Position numbers and translations under genes: made by a program. A DNA stretch of 64,000 nucleotides from Maricaulis sp. (GTDB lineage Bacteria > Pseudomonadota > Alphaproteobacteria > Caulobacterales > Maricaulaceae): NCBI GenBank assembly GCA_017643585.1, contig JAEPND010000004.1, positions 62,001 to 126,000 on the forward strand, in the 5' to 3' direction. Below, one piece after another: positions 16,579 to 24,488 of this stretch. The notes under the pieces were generated by a model that saw nothing but the letters and a program-made list of their open reading frames with translations, had not been told where the DNA came from and did not search any database. Position 1 is the stretch's first letter. Each line of letters begins with the position of its first letter.

Positions 16579-17391
16579 TCAGCTCTTCAAGCGCCAGCCT
16601 GCACGCAGCACCGCATAGCAGCTCACCGCCAAAGCAAGATTGATCACCGCGACCACCGCAACACCGATCACCAGCGAGCCGTCTGCCTGTCCGGTAAATC
16701 CGTAGCGGAAGCCGTCAATCATATAGAAGAACGGGTTAAAATAGCTGATCGAGCGGACCGCGTCGGGCAGCATGGTCACCGAGTAGAATGTCCCTGACAG
16801 GAAGGTCGCGGGCATGATGAAAAAATTGTTCACCACGGCAAGGTGATCAAACTTCTCGGCCCAGATGCCCCCGATCACCCCGACCATGGCCAGCATCATG
16901 GCTGCGCCGATGCCGAAATAGAAAACGGCCCAGAAGTGGACGGGTACGATATTGACGAAGGGCAACATGGTGAGGGCAGTCGCCAGGCCTACAACAAGGC
17001 CTCTGGTGATCGCTCCTCCCACAAAGGCAATGAACAATTCCAGCGCCGAAAGCGGCGGCATCAGGAAGTCGACCGTATTGCCCTGGACCTTGGACACCAG
17101 GAGCGACGAGGAGGAGTTGGCAAACGCATTATTGAGCACGCCCATCAGGATCAAACCCGGAGCGAGGAAGACGGGGAAATCCACACCATTAATCGCAGGT
17201 CGGCTTGACCCGATTGCCACCACGAAAACCGTCATGAACAACAGGGTGGTGGCGACCGGGGCCATCACGGTCTGAAACACGACTTTCATGAAGCGTCGGA
17301 CCTCTTTTTTGTAAAGAGTCCAAAGGCCTAGCCAGTTTACAGCTCCAAATTGCCGCGGCGCGGTCACAGCTCTTAAGCTTGAGTTACTCAT
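16579..17391 (-). CDS. ABC-2 type transport permease
   Basis: 270 residues with six hydrophobic segments and the ABC-2 pattern: N-terminal amphipathic stretch LYKKEVRRFMKV, NSSSSLLVSKVQGNTVDFL and MPATFLSGTFYSVTMLP before the last helices. It resembles YadH-type exporters that act with a YadG-like ATPase, but no ATPase gene is adjacent in this window. Substrate unknown. Divergent from gcrA across 203 bases. Confidence 0.85.
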   Translation of the reverse strand: MSNSSLRAVTAPRQFGAVNWLGLWTLYKKEVRRFMKVVFQTVMAPVATTLLFMTVFVVAIGSSRPAINGVDFPVFLAPGLILMGVLNNAFANSSSSLLVSKVQGNTVDFLMPPLSALELFIAFVGGAITRGLVVGLATALTMLPFVNIVPVHFWAVFYFGIGAAMMLAMVGVIGGIWAEKFDHLAVVNNFFIMPATFLSGTFYSVTMLPDAVRSISYFNPFFYMIDGFRYGFTGQADGSLVIGVAVVAVINLALAVSCYAVLRAGWRLKS

Positions 17392-17519
17392 ATCGAATTA
17401 CCCTTAAGGTCTCGGTAACCATCACCGTTAACGATTGGCCTGACAAGAGATCTTTCCACAGGCAAGGACACCGCCCCATCTTGTGGCAGTCGGCGTCTTG
17501 GATACAATATCTAGTGTAA

Positions 17520-17534
17520 TTAAACATGAATTGA
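17520..17534 (+). promoter_or_regulatory. Candidate CtrA-type site upstream of gcrA
   Basis: TTAA (17520-17523), 7 bases, TTGA (17531-17534), one mismatch to the CtrA consensus TTAA-N7-TTAA. A weaker match (TTAA-N7-GTAA) is at 17403-17417. In Caulobacter CtrA represses gcrA, so the position is suggestive, but such short motifs also occur by chance. Confidence 0.35.
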
Positions 17535-17594
17535 GATATGCGCCTTTTACCCCCATCAAGGTAAAGAGCGCACCCCACCGGGAGATCTAGGGCG

Positions 17595-18128
17595 ATGGCT
17601 TGGACGGACGAACGCGTAGAACAACTCAAAAAACTCTGGTCGGAAGGCCTGAGCGCGAGTCAGATTGCTAAACAGCTTGGCGGTGTGACCCGAAATGCGG
17701 TGATTGGCAAGGTCCATCGCTTGGGCCTGTCAGGCCGTGCAACGCCGTCTCGTCCGGCACGTCGCACTGTGAAACCCTCTCGGCCGCGTACAACCACGGC
17801 TTCCACCCCGCCTGTTGCGCGCACCCCGGCGCGCCCCTCCCCCTCAGCCCCCCCTGCAACGCCGCAGGCGCCGGTGGAGCCTGCCGTACTGCCCTCTGGC
17901 GAGTTTGCCACTGTCCTGACCCTGCGTGACAGTATGTGCAAATGGCCGATCGGCGACCCGGCTTCGTCCAACTTCCGCTTCTGCGGGCGCAAGACAACCG
18001 GCGACAGCACCTATTGTGAAGCCCACGCCAACATGGCGTATCAGCCGAGCCAAAAGCGCCGCCGTCGCAATTCTGACGCTGCTGCAGCCCTGGACGCGAT
18101 TGCGGCTACACGCCGTTACAATTTCTAG
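17595..18128 (+). CDS. gcrA: Cell cycle regulator GcrA
   Basis: Sigma-70-associated cofactor that activates transcription at promoters methylated at GANTC by CcrM. 177 residues: N-terminal DNA-binding helix-turn-helix (WTDERVEQLKKLW, then NAVIGKVHRLGLSGR), a Pro/Ser/Arg-rich linker (about residues 48-100), and the C-terminal sigma-interacting domain with MCKWPIGDP and FCGRKTTGDSTYCEAH. This is the family layout known from Caulobacter. Divergent from the ABC permease; a strong terminator follows. Confidence 0.96.
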   Translation: MAWTDERVEQLKKLWSEGLSASQIAKQLGGVTRNAVIGKVHRLGLSGRATPSRPARRTVKPSRPRTTTASTPPVARTPARPSPSAPPATPQAPVEPAVLPSGEFATVLTLRDSMCKWPIGDPASSNFRFCGRKTTGDSTYCEAHANMAYQPSQKRRRRNSDAAAALDAIAATRRYNF

Positions 18129-18165
18129 CCGGACACCCCCTCTCACCCCCCCGTCCGGCAGAATA

Positions 18166-18198
18166 GCGGCCACCTCTCCCCCGGGGTGGCCGCTTTTT
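18166..18198 (+). terminator. Intrinsic terminator of gcrA
   Basis: GCGGCCACC (18166-18174) pairs with GGTGGCCGC (18185-18193) around a 10-base pyrimidine-rich loop, followed by TTTTT. Confidence 0.9.
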
Positions 18199-18324
18199 CT
18201 ATTGGGGTGTGATTTTACGCGAGCGGATATGAAAACGGCGCCGTCCTGGTCGGGAGGCGCCGCGCTAGTCAGGACAACCGGCATATCCTGGCGCGTCAGC
18301 AGCCAGAGCGCGGTCTTGCCCCTA

Positions 18325-18420
18325 TCAGATGTACAGCGAGGATCCACTCGGAGCCGAGACCATCGACACAGCGATCGCGGCGAGAATTCCAGCGGAAATG
18401 ACCAAACCAGCCCAGCGCAT
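18325..18420 (-). CDS. 31-residue single-helix microprotein
   Basis: Begins MRWAGLVISAGILAAIAVSM and ends SAPSGSSLYI. A perfect AGGAGG lies five bases before the ATG, which argues strongly for translation. Residues 4-22 form one hydrophobic segment, so it is probably an inner membrane microprotein. It lies 95 bases downstream of phoB on the same strand and could be the last gene of phoU-phoB or have its own promoter. No family recognised. Confidence 0.6.
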   Translation of the reverse strand: MRWAGLVISAGILAAIAVSMVSAPSGSSLYI

Positions 18421-18515
18421 TTTTGCCTCCTTGAGTGTTCGCAGAAGACATAAGCGCGACTGAACCGCGGATTAATCACCAAACGAGAACAGTATCTGTT
18501 CCGTTCAAGGCCTAA

Positions 18516-19208
18516 TCACTTCCCGGAGGGATCGAAGGAGTAACCTGCCGAACGCACGGTCCGGATAGGATCGCGCTCATCCTTCTTGTTCAGAGCCTTG
18601 CGAAGGCGACCAACATGGACGTCTACCGTGCGCGCCTCGACATAGACGTCAGAGCCCCAGACCGCATCAAGCAATTGCTCTCGTGAGAAGACGCGCCCCG
18701 GATGTTGCATGAGATAGTCTAGCAGGCGGAATTCAGTCGGGCCGAGGTGGATTTCGCGATCCGCCCGCTTCACCCGGTGCGCAACCCGGTCCATGGCGAT
18801 ATCCCCCTGACGGACGACATCCTCGGCCAGGCCCGGGCGGATACGCCGCAGGACAGCACGAATGCGCGCAAACAATTCGGTCATCGAGAAAGGTTTGACA
18901 ATGTAGTCGTCAGCACCGGTATCCAGACCGCGGACGCGATCGGTTTCCTCGCCACGTGCTGTCAACATGATGATCGGCACATTGGCTGTTTCCTGGCGGC
19001 CGCGCAGCCGTCGACAGACTTCGATGCCCGAGACTTTGGGCAGCATCCAGTCAACCAGAACCAGGTCCGGGGTGTCCTCCTCGGCGAGGATCAGCGCTTC
19101 TTCGCCATCGCCGGCAACGGTGACCTGGTAACCCTCTTTCTCCAGATTGTACTGCAGCAGTGTTGCGAGGGCATCTTCATCCTCAACGACCAGCACATGG
19201 GGTTTCAT
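18516..19208 (-). CDS. phoB: Phosphate regulon response regulator PhoB
   Basis: OmpR-type activator, 230 residues. The receiver has VVEDEDALA, the phosphorylated Asp in LVLVDWMLP (about residue 54) and KPFS; the winged-helix domain has EFRLLDYLMQHPGRVFSREQLL and VYVEARTVDVHVGRLRKAL. It binds Pho boxes when phosphorylated by PhoR. It follows phoU by 16 bases and shares its Pho-box promoter. Confidence 0.95.
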   Translation of the reverse strand: MKPHVLVVEDEDALATLLQYNLEKEGYQVTVAGDGEEALILAEEDTPDLVLVDWMLPKVSGIEVCRRLRGRQETANVPIIMLTARGEETDRVRGLDTGADDYIVKPFSMTELFARIRAVLRRIRPGLAEDVVRQGDIAMDRVAHRVKRADREIHLGPTEFRLLDYLMQHPGRVFSREQLLDAVWGSDVYVEARTVDVHVGRLRKALNKKDERDPIRTVRSAGYSFDPSGK

Positions 19209-19224
19209 CAGATCACTCCCTGGA

Positions 19225-19914
19225 TCAGGCTTTCAGCGCGTCGCTGTCTTCGAGCGGCTCGCCGGTTGCCATGAAATGAACGGACTCGGCGATATTGGTC
19301 ACGTGATCACCAAGGCGTTCCAAATTCTTGGACACGAACAGAACCGGCACGCCCGGCTCCACATATTGAGGGCTTTGCGTCATCGACATCAGCACCTCGC
19401 GCGTCACCGCGTTATAATGCTCGTCGACCTCATCATCGGTGCGCCAGACGCGAATAGCCGTCGCCGCGTCCTGGCGCGCGAGAGACTCCAGGCCATCGTG
19501 CAGCTGTTTAGCCACGATCGCACCCAGGCGCTCCAGCTGCCCCAAAACGGACATCGGCGGGAAGTCCTTCATGTCTTCAGCCCGGAAAGCGATATTCTTG
19601 GCCAGATCACCCATGCGTTCCAGATCGCTGGCGATTTTCATGGACGAGATGGTGACGCGCAGATCCGTCGCTACCGGCTGACGCAGCGCAAACAGGCGGA
19701 TTACCCGCTTGTCGATATCGTCATTGAGCTGATTGACCTTGGCTTCTCGCTCGCGGACCTCGGGAAGTACAGACAGGTCACGACGGATAAAGGCCTGCAA
19801 GGTCACCGAGAGCTGCGTTTCCACGAGGCCACCCATGCGCAGCAGATCATCGACCAGTTGTTCGAGTTCTGCGCCATAGGCGGACACGATGTGCGAATTT
19901 TGTGTCTGGTTCAT
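19225..19914 (-). CDS. phoU: Phosphate signalling protein PhoU
   Basis: Negative regulator coupling the Pst transporter to PhoR. 229 residues from the ATG at 19914 (MNQTQNSHIV; AGGAG five bases upstream); a longer frame to 19965 exists but the family starts here. Two three-helix PhoU repeats are visible with the metal-binding EREAKVNQLNDDIDKRV and SDLERMGDLAKN in the first half and KNLERLGDHVTNIAE in the second. A Pho box lies 120 bases upstream. Confidence 0.94.
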   Translation of the reverse strand: MNQTQNSHIVSAYGAELEQLVDDLLRMGGLVETQLSVTLQAFIRRDLSVLPEVREREAKVNQLNDDIDKRVIRLFALRQPVATDLRVTISSMKIASDLERMGDLAKNIAFRAEDMKDFPPMSVLGQLERLGAIVAKQLHDGLESLARQDAATAIRVWRTDDEVDEHYNAVTREVLMSMTQSPQYVEPGVPVLFVSKNLERLGDHVTNIAESVHFMATGEPLEDSDALKA

Positions 19915-20033
19915 CTTGTCTCCTGTCCCTCCGCGTTGAACGGCGGGCGGTTTGTTTCTCGACACACTGATCCGCAGCCCAGAGGGCCAGACTTAATGAG
20001 GAGCGTGTATTAGAGCGATTGATGCGCCGATTT

Positions 20034-20062
20034 ATGACACTTGAACGACTGTTTTGTGACAC
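20034..20062 (-). promoter_or_regulatory. Three-unit Pho box upstream of phoU-phoB
   Basis: Read on the minus strand: GTGTCAC, AAAA, CAGTCGT, TCAA, GTGTCAT. Three 7-mers at an exact 11-bp period, each 5-6 of 7 matches to CTGTCAT, with A-rich spacers. A -10-like TAATAC follows about 21 bases further down. This would place phoU-phoB under PhoB autoregulation. Confidence 0.75.
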
Positions 20063-20086
20063 TCTGCGGAAATAGTCGAAATTTAC

Positions 20087-21517
20087 CTAATCCGCTTGCA
20101 CATCAGCCTCATCAGAGACGTGCGGGGACGCCGGCAGGAAGATGGAAAAGACCGAGCCAATGCCCGGAGCACTTTCGACCGTAAAGCCGCCGCGGTGGCG
20201 GTTGACGATATGCTTGACGATCGCAAGCCCCAGCCCCGTGCCCTCCTTGGGACCGCTCTTTTGACCATCAACGCGGAAAAAGCGCTCCGACAGGCGTGGC
20301 AGATCGCGTCGCTCAATTCCCTTGCCGGTATCCTGCACACGGATGGTGACATACTCGGCATCGACTTCCTGAGCCGGTGCGGCCAGGGTCAGCCGGCTGG
20401 CCGTGTCTCCCAGGATCAGCGCCGGGCGTTCGGCTTCGTCGCGGCCGACAGGCCCTGAAACAGATACGCAGATACAGGCATCTGCACCGGCATATTTGAT
20501 CGCGTTCTCAACCAGGTTCTGGACCACTTCAGTGATCTGGTCACGATCACCAATGGCCAGCGCCTCTCCGTTCAGCTCCTGCTTGACGCCGATCCCCTTC
20601 TTGTTGATCTGCGGGCGCAGGAAACTCACCACATCCTCAACGATGACGTGTGGATCAATGGTGGTCACCGGCGGAACGTGTTCATCCATTTCCACGCGAG
20701 AGAGCGACAAGAGATCATTGATCAGGCGCTGCATGCGTTCGGTCTGGTCGAACATGATCGCCAGGAAGCGGTCACGTGCCTCGGGGTCATCCTTGGCGTG
20801 GCCCATCAGGGTCTCGATAAAACCGGCCAGCGACGCGAGCGGCGTACGCAATTCGTGACTGGCATTGGCAAGGAAGTCCGCCCGCATACGGTCTGCACGC
20901 TTGATCGATGTCTCATCGGTCAGAACCAGCATGGCGCGGCGTTCGGCCCCTGCGCCACCGGCACCGCCAAGGGGGGCGATGAACGCGCGGACATGGCTCT
21001 CAACCGGCGCCATGTTCGAGTACTCGACCGGATCAACGGCCTCTCCGCGCAAGGCCTGACTGACCGCTTCCAGGACCTGGGGCTGGCGCAATACCGAAGA
21101 CAAGTGCCCCGCCTCATTGCCAAGACCCAGAAATTCACGCGCCGCCGGGTTGGCGTCTTCGACTTTGCCGCTATTGGCAATGAGCAGGACGGGAACAGGC
21201 AGGCTGGACAACAGGGCATGTGCCGTCAGGCTGCTCTCAGCCTGGACCGGAGCAGGCGCCGGATCGTCTTCAACCACCGTCTCTTCCGGAATCAGGCTGG
21301 CCGGATTGAGTGATGTGCTCACCGTCAGATAATAAATGACTGACAGTGCCGCGATGGTGGCGATCGCGACGAAAGCCTGTACGAAAGCCAGCTCGCCGAA
21401 GAGCCAAAGCAGCGCCACAACCGTACCACCAAGCGAAGCCACGGCGGCCGTGTCACGGCGCCGGATCCGGATGAAGGGCTGGTTGCGAAACTGTCGAGAA
21501 CTCAATGCGTGCTCCAC
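20087..21517 (-). CDS. phoR: Phosphate regulon sensor kinase PhoR
   Basis: 476 residues. Two N-terminal helices (VASLGGTVVALLWLFGELAF and AFVAIATIAALSVIYYL) have almost no periplasmic loop, as usual for PhoR. A PAS-like domain (PVPVLLIANSGKVEDANPAA) precedes the H-box NASHELRTPLASL and N, G1 and G2 boxes (NLVENAIKYA, DTGKGIERRD, GTGLGLAIVKHIVNRH). In many relatives pstCAB lies between phoR and phoU; here the gap is only about 170 bases. Confidence 0.93.
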   Translation of the reverse strand: MEHALSSRQFRNQPFIRIRRRDTAAVASLGGTVVALLWLFGELAFVQAFVAIATIAALSVIYYLTVSTSLNPASLIPEETVVEDDPAPAPVQAESSLTAHALLSSLPVPVLLIANSGKVEDANPAAREFLGLGNEAGHLSSVLRQPQVLEAVSQALRGEAVDPVEYSNMAPVESHVRAFIAPLGGAGGAGAERRAMLVLTDETSIKRADRMRADFLANASHELRTPLASLAGFIETLMGHAKDDPEARDRFLAIMFDQTERMQRLINDLLSLSRVEMDEHVPPVTTIDPHVIVEDVVSFLRPQINKKGIGVKQELNGEALAIGDRDQITEVVQNLVENAIKYAGADACICVSVSGPVGRDEAERPALILGDTASRLTLAAPAQEVDAEYVTIRVQDTGKGIERRDLPRLSERFFRVDGQKSGPKEGTGLGLAIVKHIVNRHRGGFTVESAPGIGSVFSIFLPASPHVSDEADVQAD

Positions 21518-21715
21518 GATCAGAAGAACAGAGGATGTCGATACTTATGTTTGCGCGCTTTTGGAAACATTTCTGCGACGGATTGCATCTAAGAAGCGGC
21601 CGAGATGCATCCCTTTGTATAGGCAAGAAGATGCTTACAGAAATTTCACATCTCGAAAAACGAGAGGCTTTTCATGTCATTCGATAGGCATTTAGTGTTT
21701 TTCGATAAATTTATG

Positions 21716-21743
21716 TTGACTTTCGCTATGCCACTCATAGGAT
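21716..21743 (+). promoter_or_regulatory. Candidate promoter of the RND efflux operon
   Basis: TTGACT (21716-21721) and TAGGAT (21738-21743) are 16 bases apart, about 40 bases before the ATG at 21782. Good -35; the -10 keeps the TA...T pattern. No operator repeat is obvious. Confidence 0.45.
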
Positions 21744-21781
21744 GCGCTCAAAGTCGAAGTAAGAATGTGCGGGGCACACGC

Positions 21782-23182
21782 ATGCGTAAAAAATTTCTCA
21801 TACTGGCCACAGCGTTGACGGCAGCGTCCTGCGCCAGTGTGCCGGCCTTTGAACCCCAGGACGTCCTGCCGGACGCGCCGAACAGCTGGAGCTCAGCGCC
21901 GGATAACCTCTCCACAGCACCGACGGTGGACTGGGTTGCGTCATTCGAGAATGACCGCCTTGTCGCCCTCGTCGACGAGGCTTTCGCTGGCAATCCCAGC
22001 CTGGCCCAGTCGCTGGCTCGCTATGAATCGGCCCTGGCCAGCGCCCGCATTTCCGGCGCCAATCGCCTGCCGACCCTCAACGGATCGCTTGGCAATACGC
22101 GGACCGAGGTCAATAACGGCCCCTCCACCGACTCCTATTCGCTGGGACTATCGTCCAGCTGGGAGGTTGACCTGTGGGGTCGCGTTCGCAATTCCGCCAA
22201 TGCCGCCTCGCTTGATGCGGAAGCGGCCGCGCAGGACCTGCGCGGCTCGCAGCTTTCGATCGCAGGCCTAGTCGCCAAGGCCTGGCTGGACCTCATTGAG
22301 GCCCGCCAACAAACAGAGCTCGCTCAACGTGATCTGGAAACCTTCCAGCTTACGCTGTCGATTACCGAGCGCCGTTTCACACGCGGCCTGGTTCGCAGTT
22401 CTGATGTCCGCACGGCCCGCAGCGCCCTGGCCTCTTCCGAGGCAGCCCTGGCGTCGCGTCGCCGCGCCGAAGCCGCATCAGCGCGCAGCCTCGAAACCCT
22501 GCTTGGACGCTACCCGTCCGCGCGCATCGAGCGCGGCGAGAGCTTCCCGACCATCAGCGAGCTTTCCGGCATCGGTTCTCCGCAGGACATGCTGAGCCGT
22601 CGTCCGGACGTTCTGGCGGCCGAGCGCCGTCTTGAGGCGGCCGGGCTGCGGGTCGACGCCGCACGCGCTGCGCTCTATCCCAGCCTGTCGCTGTCTGCAT
22701 CGACCGGAACATCCGGCGCTGATCTGGACGAAGTCTTTGATTTTGACAGACTGGTTTCCAGCCTGACGAGCTCCCTGACCGCTCCGATCTTCCGTGGCGG
22801 ACAGCTGCGCGCTCAGCGCGACCAGGCCATCGCCACAGCGGAACTGCAGGTCGCCGCCTATGTCCAGACCGTGCTTGCGGCCTGGCAGGAGACCGAAAAC
22901 GCAATCTACGCCGACAACATCTTGGCGGCGCGCGTTGACAGCCTAGGTAGAGCCTTCGAGGAGGCCGCCGAGGCCGAGGACCTCGTGACCCAGCAATATG
23001 CACGTGGCGTCGCGACGATCTTTGACCTGCTCAACGCTTACTCCCGGCGCATCAGTGCCGAGAGCCAGTACATTTCAGCCCGCCGCGCTCGTGCGGCCAA
23101 TCGTGTAGACCTTTATCTCGCCATCGCCGGCGATTTCTCCGCGGCCGCGTCCGCAGACCCGGCTGCGCATTCTGGAGAATAA
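21782..23182 (+). CDS. RND efflux outer membrane lipoprotein (NodT/OprM family)
   Basis: TolC-like exit duct of a tripartite pump. 466 residues from the ATG at 21782. The signal peptide ends in a lipobox (LTAASCASVPAF), so the mature protein is lipid-anchored at Cys. Two OEP repeats are visible with GLSSSWEVDLWGRVRNSANA and SSLTAPIFRGGQLRAQRDQA, typical of the family. The adaptor gene begins 3 bases after the stop. Confidence 0.92.
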   Translation: MRKKFLILATALTAASCASVPAFEPQDVLPDAPNSWSSAPDNLSTAPTVDWVASFENDRLVALVDEAFAGNPSLAQSLARYESALASARISGANRLPTLNGSLGNTRTEVNNGPSTDSYSLGLSSSWEVDLWGRVRNSANAASLDAEAAAQDLRGSQLSIAGLVAKAWLDLIEARQQTELAQRDLETFQLTLSITERRFTRGLVRSSDVRTARSALASSEAALASRRRAEAASARSLETLLGRYPSARIERGESFPTISELSGIGSPQDMLSRRPDVLAAERRLEAAGLRVDAARAALYPSLSLSASTGTSGADLDEVFDFDRLVSSLTSSLTAPIFRGGQLRAQRDQAIATAELQVAAYVQTVLAAWQETENAIYADNILAARVDSLGRAFEEAAEAEDLVTQQYARGVATIFDLLNAYSRRISAESQYISARRARAANRVDLYLAIAGDFSAAASADPAAHSGE

Positions 23183-23184
23183 TC

Positions 23185-24459
23185 ATGGCTTTCATCGGAC
23201 GCTTTATCATCGTCGTTGCTGTTGTTGTCGCCGCCGTCGGCGTCATAGTCCTGCTCAACATCACAGCTCCCCAACCAGAACGCGCCAACGCGGCACCGCG
23301 CCCTGTTGCGGTCTTCGTTTCGGAAGCCCAGATGGACACGGTCTCGCTGACCGTCGTTTCCCAGGGCGAAGCGCGCCCGCGCACGCAGATCAACCTGGTG
23401 CCGCAGGTTCCCGGTCGCATTACCTATGTGAACCCGGACTTTATTGAAGGCGGTTTCTTCGAAGCCGGTGAAACGCTGGTTCGCATCGAGGATGCCGACT
23501 ACCGCCTCGCCGTAACCCGTGCGGAAGCCCAGGTTGCCCAGGCCGAACAGGCCCTGGCCCGCGAACAGGCTGAATCCGACCTGGCCCGCTCCGAGTGGGA
23601 AGAACTCGGCGAAGGTGAAGCCTCTTCCCTGACCCTGCGCGAACCGCAGCTGGCCGAAGCCCGCGCCCAGCTGGCCGCCGCACGCGCTACGCTCCAGGAC
23701 GCTCGTCTGGACCTGCAGCGCACCCGCGTCTCGGCACCGTTCGCCGGCCGCGTCCGCACCAAGAATGCCGACCTCGGCCAGTTTGTCAGCGCCGGCACGC
23801 CGCTTGGTGAAGTCTTCTCCACTGACCGCGTCCAGATCCGCCTGCCCCTGACCGATTATGACCTTGGTTTGCTGGGCATTCCGGTGGCGTTCAATGCCGC
23901 TGAGGAAGGCGCAGGCATCCCGGTGACCCTGTCCGCCGTTGTTGCTGGCCAGGAACGCTCCTGGAATGCGGAAATCACGCGCACGGACAGCGCCATCGAC
24001 TCCCAGACGCGTGTTCTCTACGCCATCGCTGAAGTCGAAGACCCGTATGGCACTGCTGCCGAAGGTGGCTCACCGCTCGCTGTCGGCCTGTTCCTGACGG
24101 CCGAGATCGAGGGTCGCGAAGTCGAAAACGTCTACGTCCTGCCGCGTGCAGCCCTGCGTGGCGAGAACACGATCTATGTCGCCGAGCCGGGTGGTCGCCT
24201 GTCAGTCCGGACCGTCGATGTCGTGACGTCGAATGTCGAGAACCTGATCGTTTCCTCCGGTGTTCGCGGTGGCGAAATGGTCGTCATCTCTCCGGTTCGC
24301 GGTGCCAATGAAGGCATGCGCATCCAGTCGCTCGACGACAGTGGCGAAGTCATCGCCGCCTACTCTGCGACGATCGAAACCAACACTGAAAACGCGGAAG
24401 AAGGCCTGGCCGAATCCGATGCTGGCAATGACGGCGAGCCCGTCTCCAGCGCGGGTTAA
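23185..24459 (+). CDS. RND efflux periplasmic adaptor (membrane fusion protein)
   Basis: 424 residues. An N-terminal anchor helix (FIIVVAVVVAAVGVIVLLNI) precedes the lipoyl and hairpin domains (INLVPQVPGRITYV, a long coiled coil at about residues 105-175 rich in Ala/Glu/Arg, then RVSAPFAGRVRTKNADLGQFV) and the membrane-proximal beta domain (YVLPRAALRGENTIYV). Ends in an acidic Ser/Glu tail. Middle gene of the three-gene efflux operon. Confidence 0.92.
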   Translation: MAFIGRFIIVVAVVVAAVGVIVLLNITAPQPERANAAPRPVAVFVSEAQMDTVSLTVVSQGEARPRTQINLVPQVPGRITYVNPDFIEGGFFEAGETLVRIEDADYRLAVTRAEAQVAQAEQALAREQAESDLARSEWEELGEGEASSLTLREPQLAEARAQLAAARATLQDARLDLQRTRVSAPFAGRVRTKNADLGQFVSAGTPLGEVFSTDRVQIRLPLTDYDLGLLGIPVAFNAAEEGAGIPVTLSAVVAGQERSWNAEITRTDSAIDSQTRVLYAIAEVEDPYGTAAEGGSPLAVGLFLTAEIEGREVENVYVLPRAALRGENTIYVAEPGGRLSVRTVDVVTSNVENLIVSSGVRGGEMVVISPVRGANEGMRIQSLDDSGEVIAAYSATIETNTENAEEGLAESDAGNDGEPVSSAG

Positions 24460-24488
24460 TCCAGCGAAGATATCTGAAGGACAAGGCC

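Noticed and set aside
15268-16797. 509-codon open frame on the plus strand opposite argD
   Set aside because: Shadow of argD; no recognised motif and no ribosome binding site.
21538-21687. 50-residue frame between phoR and the efflux operon
   Set aside because: The GAGG lies directly against the start codon, composition is not protein-like, and the region is more likely a promoter spacer.
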